Assembly (NCBI GenBank): GCA_045641505.1
Contig: JAZUHB010000021.1
Coordinates: 1-21,479, forward strand
DNA length: 21,479 nt
Reading direction: 5' to 3'
From: JAZQNF01 sp045641505
GTDB lineage: Bacteria; Bacillota; Clostridia; Lachnospirales; Bianqueaceae
Position 1 is the first letter of the stretch. Each line of letters begins with the position of its first letter. Position numbers and translations under genes: made by a program. The notes beneath the pieces are model-generated. The model was not told where the DNA came from and ran no database searches. It saw only the letters and a list, made by a program, of their open reading frames with translations. Shown here in pieces: positions 12,532 through 19,225 of the stretch.

Positions 12532-14805
12532 ATTTTGTTCCTCCTTGGGGTTTATTTGCGTTTCGTTTTGTTCGATTTCAGAAACTTCGGATCCGTTTTG
12601 CGACTTTCCGTTCGGATAGAGCTTTACGAGATTGAGCCGCAGGGCATTCATGACCACCGTGAAGCTCGAGAGGCTCATCGCGGCGGCGGCCCACATCGGA
12701 TTCAGCGTCCAGCCCAGGAGGCCCGTGAAAGCGCCGGCTGCGAGCGGGATGCAGAGCGCGTTGTAGAAGAAGGCCCAGAACAGGTTCTCGCGGATGATGC
12801 GCATTGCGGCGCGGCTCAGGCGCACGCAGGCCGAAACGTCGCGGAGACTGTTCTTCATCAGGACCACGTCGGCGGCGTCGATCGCGACATCCGTGCCGGC
12901 GCCCACGGCGATGCCCAGATCGGCGCGGGTGAGGGCCGGCGCGTCGTTGATGCCGTCGCCCACCATCGCGGTGAAGCCCTCGGCGCAAAGATCGGCGACC
13001 GCCTGCTCCTTACCCTCGGGCAGGACCCCGGCGAGATAGCGCCCGAGGCCGGCACGAGCGCTCACGGCGCGGGCAACGGTTTCGCTGTCGCCCGTGATCA
13101 TCACGCACGAAAGCCCGAGTTCTCCGAGCTCACGGACCGCTTCGGCGCTGTCCTCCTTCAGCTCGTCCGCGGCGAGAAGAAGGCCGAGCAGCCGGCCGCC
13201 CCGCGAGAAGAAGAGGGGAGTGAGACCCGCGGCCGAGGCGTTCTCCGCTTCGGTCCGCATCGTGTCAGCGCAGGGTACGAAGCCCGCGTTTCCGCCCGAA
13301 AGGGTCTGTCCGGCGAAGGGGCCTTCGGCAAGGTCAGCCGTGAGGCCTTGTCCGGGAACCGCGCGGAAGGCGTCGAGCCCAAGCGGGGAGAGTTCTCGTT
13401 CCTCCGCCGCCCGGCAGACGGCCAGGGCCAGCGGATGCTCGCTCAGTTTTTCGAGGGAATACGCGTATTGCAGCAGCTCGTCTTCGCTGATTCCGGCGGC
13501 GGGCAGGACCCGCTCGACCCGGGGACGGCCGACCGTCAGCGTGCCGGTCTTGTCCAGCGCGACGAGCTTCGTGCGGCCCGCGTTTTCGAGCGCCGCCGCG
13601 TTCTTGAAGAGAATGCCGTTCTTCGCGCCGACGCCGCTTCCGACCATCACCGCGACGGGCGTCGCGAGGCCGAGCGAGCAGGGGCAGCTGATGACGAGCA
13701 CCGAGACCGCGCGGGCCACGGCGAAGCTGAGAGTTTCGCCGAGGAGCAGCCAGACGGTCAGCGTGACGAGCGCGATGCCGAGCACGACCGGAACGAAGAT
13801 TCCGGCGACCTTGTCGGCGGTCTTCGCGATTGGCGCCTTCGAGGCAGAGGCCTCGGCGACCATCCGCACGATGCCGGAGAAGGCGGTGTCCTCGCCGACC
13901 CGCGTGGCGCGTGCGACCGCGTGGCCGGTCAGATTGACGGTGGCGCCGGTGAGCGTGTCGCCCTCGGCCTTGTCGACCGGAAGGCTCTCGCCCGTGAGCG
14001 CCGCTTCGTTGACGGAGGTGCTGCCCCGGACGATCACGCCGTCCGCCGGCACCGTTTCGCCGGGCCGGACCGTGAAGAGGTCGCCCACCCGAAGCTCCGC
14101 GATCGGGACCGTGGTCTCGACGCCGTCACGAAGCACCCGCGCCTCGGTGGGCGCCAGCTTTTCGAGACTCTTCAGCGCGTCGGCGGTGCGGCCCTTGGCG
14201 AGCGCCTCGAGGAGCTTTCCGACGGTGATCAGCGTGAGGATCATCGCCGCGGATTCGAACCAGAGATCGCTGCCGAGTCCCGCGTCGGGGAAGAACAGCA
14301 CGGCAGCGCTGTAGAGGAAGGAGACGCCGGAGCCCAGGGCAATCAGCGTATCCATGTTGGGAGCGAGAGAAAAGAGCGCCTTCGCGCCTCCCGTGAAGAA
14401 GCTCCGGTTCACGAGGAGCACCGCGAGGGAAAGCGCCATTTCGGCGAGCCCGCGCAGGAGGAAGCTTTCCGCGAGAAAGCAGGGGAGGGGAAGCCCCAGC
14501 ATCGGACCCATCGAGAGGTACATCAGCGGAAGGAGGAGGGCCAGCGAGACGATCAGCCGGTTCCGGAGTTTCCGGACCGTGCCGTCGCCGGTGCTTCTTC
14601 CGGCCGACCTGCGAAGCTCCGCCCCGTAGCCGGCTCTCGTCACCGCGGCGATCACCTCGCCGGGCGGCGCCTTACCCTCCACGGTCATCGAGTTCGTGAG
14701 CAGGTTCACCTCGACCCGCTCGACGCCCTCGACCCGCGAGACCGCCTTTTCGACACGGGCGCTGCAGGCGGCGCAGCTCATGCCCGTCACATCATATCTG
14801 TCCAT
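12322..14805 (-). CDS. copA: Copper-translocating P1B-type ATPase with C-terminal CopZ-like domain
   Basis: The 827-residue membrane pump exports Cu+ at the cost of ATP. An N-terminal metal-binding domain (1-65) has GMSCAAC with Cys11 and Cys14. Membrane helices, the actuator TGES motif, the transport-site CPC (Cys374-Pro-Cys376 in SCPCSLGLA), the phosphorylated DKTGT (Asp418), SEHPLA, and GDGINDAPAL (from residue 616) follow in the usual order. The last pump helices have the MSLSSFTVVMNALRL stretch typical of CopA. After a low-complexity linker (about 732-758) comes a second metal-binding domain (759-827) with GMMCHHC (Cys770, Cys773). The linker contains a strong ribosome binding site and in-frame ATG. 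The gene starts with ATG at 14805 behind a weak AAGGTGA site and is divergent from the redox cluster. Copper specificity follows from the motifs; silver is a usual co-substrate. Confidence 0.94.
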   Translation of the reverse strand: MDRYDVTGMSCAACSARVEKAVSRVEGVERVEVNLLTNSMTVEGKAPPGEVIAAVTRAGYGAELRRSAGRSTGDGTVRKLRNRLIVSLALLLPLMYLSMGPMLGLPLPCFLAESFLLRGLAEMALSLAVLLVNRSFFTGGAKALFSLAPNMDTLIALGSGVSFLYSAAVLFFPDAGLGSDLWFESAAMILTLITVGKLLEALAKGRTADALKSLEKLAPTEARVLRDGVETTVPIAELRVGDLFTVRPGETVPADGVIVRGSTSVNEAALTGESLPVDKAEGDTLTGATVNLTGHAVARATRVGEDTAFSGIVRMVAEASASKAPIAKTADKVAGIFVPVVLGIALVTLTVWLLLGETLSFAVARAVSVLVISCPCSLGLATPVAVMVGSGVGAKNGILFKNAAALENAGRTKLVALDKTGTLTVGRPRVERVLPAAGISEDELLQYAYSLEKLSEHPLALAVCRAAEERELSPLGLDAFRAVPGQGLTADLAEGPFAGQTLSGGNAGFVPCADTMRTEAENASAAGLTPLFFSRGGRLLGLLLAADELKEDSAEAVRELGELGLSCVMITGDSETVARAVSARAGLGRYLAGVLPEGKEQAVADLCAEGFTAMVGDGINDAPALTRADLGIAVGAGTDVAIDAADVVLMKNSLRDVSACVRLSRAAMRIIRENLFWAFFYNALCIPLAAGAFTGLLGWTLNPMWAAAAMSLSSFTVVMNALRLNLVKLYPNGKSQNGSEVSEIEQNETQINPKEEQNMEKLLHIEGMMCHHCEAHVKKALEALPGVAEAAADFEKGTALVRLTSAVPNDMLSAVVEEEGYQVISIE

Positions 14806-14843
14806 TTTTCACCTTGTCATTCGTTCGGCTTTTCGCCGCTTCC

Positions 14844-14872
14844 ATTTTATCATCGTTGGAGACGGCAGGCAA
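14844..14872 (-). promoter_or_regulatory. Candidate copA promoter
   Basis: On the minus strand, TTGCCT (14872-14867) lies 17 bp from TAAAAT (14849-14844). The match is moderate. The -35 box falls inside an imperfect palindrome (14859-14889) that could be an operator. No CopY-type TACANNTGTA box is visible. Confidence 0.5.
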
Positions 14873-14889
14873 GAAAATCCTTGCGTCTC
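14859..14889. promoter_or_regulatory. Imperfect palindrome between divergent promoters
   Basis: GAGACG (14859-14864) and CGTCTC (14884-14889) are exact reverse complements flanking an inner CAAG/CTTG pair (14870-14873/14880-14883). The element covers the candidate copA -35 box and ends just before the forward -35 box, a position suited to an operator acting on one or both promoters. The regulator is unknown. Confidence 0.4.
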
Positions 14890-14891
14890 GG

Positions 14892-14920
14892 TTGAATATG
14901 GAAGGGCTCCGTGTTATAAT
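14892..14920 (+). promoter_or_regulatory. Promoter of the five-gene redox cluster
   Basis: The -35 box TTGAAT (14892-14897) and perfect -10 box TATAAT (14915-14920) are 17 bp apart, with an extended TG (TGT before the -10). Transcription would start near 14927. This is a strong vegetative-type promoter. Confidence 0.85.
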
Positions 14921-14963
14921 CAAGGATAATATAATGCCTTCAGTATGGGTATCATTCACAGGC

Positions 14964-15000
14964 TTCCGGGCCCCGCGTACGCGGACGGCCGGAGCCGGAA
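14964..15000 (+). promoter_or_regulatory. GC-rich leader hairpin before the creatininase-family gene
   Basis: TTCCGG (14964-14969) pairs with CCGGAA (14995-15000), and inside it lies the palindrome CCGCGTACGCGG (14973-14984). The 3' arm touches the GGAAAGGA ribosome binding site (14997-15004). No T tract follows, so it is not a terminator; an effect on translation or mRNA stability is inferred. Confidence 0.4.
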
Positions 15001-15012
15001 AGGATCGTTTCC

Positions 15013-15741
15013 ATGGTCAGCTATTTCGATACCATCGATGAGATTATCGCATCCAAAACGGATACGGTGATCCTGCCGGTCGGCAGCGTGGAGCAGCACG
15101 GCTCCCACCTGCCCGTCGGGACGGATTATTTCATCATCGACGCTCTCTCCCGCGCCGTCGGCGAGCGGATGGACGCCTATGTGCTGCCGCCCCTGCCCAT
15201 CAGCACCTGCTACGAGCACAAGGGCAAGCGGGGCAGCGTCTGCATGCGTCCCGCCACCTTCATGGCGATGCTGCAGGACATCGTGCTCTGCCTCAAGGAC
15301 CAGGGCTTCCGGCGCGTCGTTGTCATGCTGGGCCACGGCGGCATCTTCGCGGCCGGTCCCGCCATCCGCGAGCTCAACGCGATGAATGACGGCCTTCAGG
15401 TCATCAAGATCGAGCCGCCCGCCACCCCCGCGATGAAGGCCATCGAGGACGGCGACCCCTGGAACGATCTGCACGCCGGCGAGGAGGAGACCTCTCTGAT
15501 TCTCTATCTGCAGGAGAAGACGGTCAAGAAGGACGAGATGATGAAGAACGATTTCGTCCCGCAGGTGCCCCGGGAATACATGAATTATTCCTCGCTCCTG
15601 CGCCTGAGCCCCACGGGTGTCTGGGGTATGCCCTCTCACGCCTCGAAGGCGAAGGGCGAGAGGCTGTTCGAACTGATGGTGGAGCATTGCCTCGCGTACA
15701 TCGAGGATGCTTTTGCCCATACGACTGAGGAGGAATGGTAA
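15013..15741 (+). CDS. Creatininase-family hydrolase (IolN/MftE/creatinine amidohydrolase-like)
   Basis: The 242-residue protein belongs to the metal-dependent creatinine amidohydrolase family. PVGSVEQHGSHLPVGTD (residues 22-38) supplies Glu27, His29 and Asp38 with the same spacing as the metal ligands of creatininase. His108 in LGHGGI and the HAGEEETS block (154-161) give the remaining active-site groups. The usual NGHGGN reads LGHGGI here, so the flanking asparagines are lost. Family members hydrolyse creatinine, formamidopyrimidine intermediates, a mycofactocin peptide, or ring ketones of inositol (IolN). No mycofactocin or flavin genes are nearby, and the next gene is a Gfo/Idh dehydrogenase, which favours a small polyol or cyclic-ketone substrate. 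ATG at 15013 has GGAAAGGA eight bases upstream. It is first in the cluster. Confidence 0.88.
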   Translation: MVSYFDTIDEIIASKTDTVILPVGSVEQHGSHLPVGTDYFIIDALSRAVGERMDAYVLPPLPISTCYEHKGKRGSVCMRPATFMAMLQDIVLCLKDQGFRRVVVMLGHGGIFAAGPAIRELNAMNDGLQVIKIEPPATPAMKAIEDGDPWNDLHAGEEETSLILYLQEKTVKKDEMMKNDFVPQVPREYMNYSSLLRLSPTGVWGMPSHASKAKGERLFELMVEHCLAYIEDAFAHTTEEEW

Positions 15742-15742
15742 A

Positions 15743-16795
15743 ATGCTTCGTGTCATGCTGATCGGCGCCGCTTTCTCGGCGGATCTTCATTCGGATGCCT
15801 ACGCGCGTCTGCGCGACAAGGCGCAGATCGTCGCCATTGTCGACAAGGCCCCCGAGCGGGTCGCGGCCCTGGCGGAGCGCTACGGCTTCACCGGCTATGA
15901 ATGCTATACGGATTACAACGAGGCGCTGGGGAAGGTCGACTGCGATCTGGTCGACATCTGCCTGCCCAATTTCCTGCACCACGACGCGGCCCTCGCGGCG
16001 ATGAACGCCGGCCACGATCTCATCTGCGAGAAGCCCCTCGCCACCACCGTGGCGGACGCGCTCGAGATGATTGAGACCGCCGAGCGCCTGGGCAAGCACA
16101 TCTACTACGCGGAGGACTGGCTGGGCAGCCCCGCCCTCACCAAGGCGCTGGCCCTGGTCGAGGAGGGCGCTATCGGCGAGCTCAAGTTCGTCCGCGCCCG
16201 TGAGTGCCACAACGGGTCCCACAGCCCCTTCGCGCAGACGATCAAGTTCTGCGGCGGCGGCTGCATGGTCCATCTGGGCATCCATCCCGTGGGCTTCATG
16301 CTGGCGCTGAAGAACGGCGAGTGGGCCACTCTCACGGCCCTGACCTCCGGCGGCGGCGCCGGGAATCTCGTCCATACCGGCATGGAGGGCGAGGACTGGG
16401 CCGGCGCGCTGATCCGCTTCAAGGACGGCACCGTGGCCGAGCTCGAGGCCAACTACGTCACCAGCGGCGGCATGGAGGATTCCATCGATTTCTACGGCAC
16501 CAAGGGCTGCCTGCACGTCGATCTCACCTTCAGCTCCCCGATCCGCGCGTTCTCCGTCGAGGGCGTGAGCTACGCCGTCGAGAAGGCCGAGATCACGACC
16601 GGCTGGTCCCGTCCCGCCGTGGATGAGAAGTACAATCTGGGCTACGTGGCGGAGATTTCCCACTTCGTGGACTGCGCCGTGAAGGGCACCGACGCGAAGG
16701 TCGGTCTCCGCGGCCGCGACGGCTACGAGGCCCTGAAGGTCATCAACCTGATCTACGAATCCGCCCGCGAGGGCCGTCACATCGTCAACGAGTGA
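15743..16795 (+). CDS. Gfo/Idh/MocA-family NAD(P)-dependent dehydrogenase
   Basis: The 350-residue oxidoreductase has an N-terminal Rossmann domain (about 1-120) and a C-terminal alpha/beta substrate domain. CEKPLATT (Glu96-Lys97-Pro98) is the family's EKP motif and carries the catalytic lysine. The nucleotide loop reads IGAAFSADLH rather than GxGxxG. In the usual D-x3-H catalytic motif the aspartate is replaced by histidine (His177-x3-His181 in GGGCMVHLGIH). Family members oxidise sugars, inositols or sugar acids. The ATG at 15743 follows the previous TAA by one base, with GAGGAGGA upstream, and is preferred to an in-frame start at 15707 inside the upstream gene. The tight coupling implies that it works with the hydrolase on the same pathway. 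Confidence 0.9.
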   Translation: MLRVMLIGAAFSADLHSDAYARLRDKAQIVAIVDKAPERVAALAERYGFTGYECYTDYNEALGKVDCDLVDICLPNFLHHDAALAAMNAGHDLICEKPLATTVADALEMIETAERLGKHIYYAEDWLGSPALTKALALVEEGAIGELKFVRARECHNGSHSPFAQTIKFCGGGCMVHLGIHPVGFMLALKNGEWATLTALTSGGGAGNLVHTGMEGEDWAGALIRFKDGTVAELEANYVTSGGMEDSIDFYGTKGCLHVDLTFSSPIRAFSVEGVSYAVEKAEITTGWSRPAVDEKYNLGYVAEISHFVDCAVKGTDAKVGLRGRDGYEALKVINLIYESAREGRHIVNE

Positions 16796-16828
16796 AGACC
16801 GGCGCACTGTCCGGATGAGGATGCTTTC

Positions 16829-19162
16829 ATGAACAAAACACCTGATATTTCCGTCGAAATCGGCGGTCTTACCTTCAAGAACCCCTTCTTCGTGGCCTCC
16901 GGCCCGACGACGAAAACCGTGCGGCAGCTCAAACGGATCGAGGAGACCGGCTGGGCGGCGGCTTCCATCAAGCTGTCCATCGACCCGGCTCCCTACATCA
17001 ACCGCCGGCCGCGCTATGCCCTCTTCGGCGAGAAGAATGCGCTGGCCTTTACCGCGGAGAAGCGGCTTACCTTCGAGCAGGGTCTCGAGCTGGTCCGCGA
17101 GGCGAAGAAGGTCCTTACCGACCTCAAGCTGTTCGCGAACATCACCTACGCGGGCGATGCCGGGACCGAGGGATGGGTCAACATGGCGGAGCGCTTCGAG
17201 GAAGCCGGCGCCGACGTGATCGAGCTCAACATGTGCTGCCCGAACATGTCCTACAACGTGAGCCTGACCAGCGGCGGCGAGTCGCAGGCCGCCAAGCAGA
17301 CCGGCGCGAGCCTCGGCCAGCAGGCCGACGTGGTCGCGGAGATCGTCCGCGCCATCAAGAAACGGATTCACATCCCGCTCTTCGTCAAGCTGACCCCCGA
17401 GGGCGGCCAGATCGCCCAGGTGGCGCACGCGCTCTACGCGGCCGGCGCCGACGCGGTGGGCGGCACGGCGAACCGGCTGGGCATCCCCGATATCGACATC
17501 GACAACCCCGAGAAGGCGGTCTACCATCTCCAGGACGAGATCAGCATGAGCTGCTACTGCGGCGGCTGGCTGAAGCCCCTGGCGCTCCGGGATACCTACG
17601 AGATCCGCAAGGTCAACGGCATGGAGCCGAAGATCATGGCGGCCGGCGGCGTCCGGAACTGGAAGGACGCGGTCGAGACCGTGCTCTGCGGCGCCAACCT
17701 GGTGGGTGTCTGCGCGGAGACGCTGATCTCCGGCTACGACATCGCCCGCCCGATGATCGAGGGCCTCACGGCCTACATGGAAAAGCACGGCTACGCCACG
17801 CTGGACGAGTTCCGCGGCAAGCTCGTGCCCGAGGTGAAGACCGCGCCCGAGCTTACCATCTACGACGGCTACGCCCGAATCAAGGAGCCGAGGCTTTCCG
17901 GCCCGTGCAAGGCGGCGTGTCCGCTGCACGTTCCGGTGCAGGCCTACGTGGGCCGCATCGCCGAGGGCGACTTCCGCGGCGCCTATGAGCTGATCCGCGC
18001 GAAGGGAATCCTGCAGGGGGCCTGCGCCTACGTCTGCAACCATCCCTGCGAGGATGCCTGCGTACGCGGCGCCTACGGCGATCCCGTGCGCATCCGCGAG
18101 CTGAAGAAATACGTGCTCGAAAAGGCCCATGCCGAGGGCTGGGACAAGGAAGAGGAGCCCGCGCTCCGGAACGGCCTGAACGTGGCCGTGCTCGGCGCAG
18201 GTCCCAAGGGCCTCTCCGCTGCCTGGGCACTGGCCGGGGCCGGCTACACCGTGAGTGTTTTCACCGCGGAAGAAGAGCCCGGCGGTGTGCTCCGGCTGCT
18301 CGCGGAGGTCGGCGAGCTGCCTGAAGAGGTGCTCGTCCGGATCCTCGACAGTCTGCGCGGCAAGGGCGTCCGATTTATGTGCGGCTCGGCCGAAACCGAG
18401 GAGAGCCTCACGGCCTCCTTCGACGCCGTGGTCCCCGCCGGCGATCTCTCGCTCGGCGCGCTTCCCTTCACGGCGGAGGAGCTCGGCGGTCAGAAAGTCG
18501 TTCTCTACGGCAATTCCCCGCGGATTTTCGCGGCGGCCCGAGAGGCGGCCAAGACCTCCGCGAAGGTCACCGTGGTCACCTCCGGCATGAACGAAAAGGT
18601 CCGCTTCTTCGCCGAGGAAAAGGCGAAGTCCGACGCGGCGGGCGTAAGCTACCTGAGCGGCGCGGTCTTCCTGAAGGACGACGCCGAGGGCTTCCGCTTC
18701 ATCGGAAAGAACGGCGAGGAGATCCTGCTCCGGGCCGACCGCCTGGTCCGCTTCGAGGACGACGGCGCGAGCGTCATCGCGGAAGCGGCCAAGGGCCATG
18801 CGCTTGCGGCCGCGCTCGATAAGCAGCTGATGGGCGAAAACGCCGCGGTCGAGCCGGTGGAGCTGCCCGTCCCCGTCAAGCGCGAGGCAGTGCTCGCCCG
18901 TTCGAAGATGAACGAGGGCACGAAGGCCGTCTCCGAAATCCTCACCGACGCCGACGCGGTCGCCGAGGCCTCCCGCTGCTACAAGTGCGGCTGCGGCGAG
19001 GGCTGCCATCTCTGCGAGACCATCTGCACCGACTTCGCTCCCTTCGTGGAGGCGCCGGACCGGATGTGCATCAGCGAGAAGGATTGCGTCGCCTGCGGAA
19101 TGTGCTTCAACCGCTGCCCCAACAAAAACATCGAAATGGTGAACCGGGGCAACAAGGTCTGA
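16829..19162 (+). CDS. Dihydropyrimidine-dehydrogenase-like fusion: DHOD/PreA domain, GltD/PreT-like flavoprotein domain, ferredoxin tail
   Basis: This 777-residue cytoplasmic protein fuses two redox modules. Residues 1 to about 335 are an FMN barrel of the dihydroorotate/dihydropyrimidine dehydrogenase type: NPFFVASGP, Lys48, ELNMCCPN with Asn134, FVKLTPE with Lys187, AAGGVRNW. Residues about 355-440 are a GltD-like iron-sulfur helical domain with Cys360, 364, 399, 403, 407 and 411; the usual upstream CxxC pair is absent. A FAD-binding fold follows (GAGPKG, 456-461), then a second nucleotide fold whose loop is only GNSPRI (561-566). The tail has a cysteine-rich block (Cys717, 720, 722, 726, 729, 733) and a ferredoxin motif Cys753-x2-756-x2-759-x3-763P. 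Eukaryotic DPD has these modules in the opposite order; E. coli uses separate PreT and PreA. The substrate is unknown. ATG at 16829 has GAGGA seven bases upstream. Confidence 0.88.
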   Translation: MNKTPDISVEIGGLTFKNPFFVASGPTTKTVRQLKRIEETGWAAASIKLSIDPAPYINRRPRYALFGEKNALAFTAEKRLTFEQGLELVREAKKVLTDLKLFANITYAGDAGTEGWVNMAERFEEAGADVIELNMCCPNMSYNVSLTSGGESQAAKQTGASLGQQADVVAEIVRAIKKRIHIPLFVKLTPEGGQIAQVAHALYAAGADAVGGTANRLGIPDIDIDNPEKAVYHLQDEISMSCYCGGWLKPLALRDTYEIRKVNGMEPKIMAAGGVRNWKDAVETVLCGANLVGVCAETLISGYDIARPMIEGLTAYMEKHGYATLDEFRGKLVPEVKTAPELTIYDGYARIKEPRLSGPCKAACPLHVPVQAYVGRIAEGDFRGAYELIRAKGILQGACAYVCNHPCEDACVRGAYGDPVRIRELKKYVLEKAHAEGWDKEEEPALRNGLNVAVLGAGPKGLSAAWALAGAGYTVSVFTAEEEPGGVLRLLAEVGELPEEVLVRILDSLRGKGVRFMCGSAETEESLTASFDAVVPAGDLSLGALPFTAEELGGQKVVLYGNSPRIFAAAREAAKTSAKVTVVTSGMNEKVRFFAEEKAKSDAAGVSYLSGAVFLKDDAEGFRFIGKNGEEILLRADRLVRFEDDGASVIAEAAKGHALAAALDKQLMGENAAVEPVELPVPVKREAVLARSKMNEGTKAVSEILTDADAVAEASRCYKCGCGEGCHLCETICTDFAPFVEAPDRMCISEKDCVACGMCFNRCPNKNIEMVNRGNKV

Positions 19163-19225
19163 TTGGTTTTCTACCCGGGTCCGCCCGGCTTAAATCTATA
19201 TCATCTCGACAAGGAGTTCATGAAA

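Noticed and set aside
12166..14895. 909-codon open frame on the plus strand opposite copA and the T-box
   Set aside because: It runs through the T-box leader, trpS promoter and copA; the minus-strand product has every P-type ATPase motif, whereas this one has none.
15013..15741. MftE, the creatininase-like peptidase of mycofactocin synthesis
   Set aside because: No precursor peptide, radical SAM maturase or glycosyltransferase gene lies nearby, so the family match alone is not enough.
15524..19009. 1161-codon open frame on the minus strand across the hydrolase, Gfo/Idh and DPD-like genes
   Set aside because: It is antisense to three well-recognised genes and spans their boundaries. Its translation is a monotonous mix of D, H, G, V, L, A, R and Q with no family motif, as expected for the complement of GC-rich coding sequence where stops are rare.
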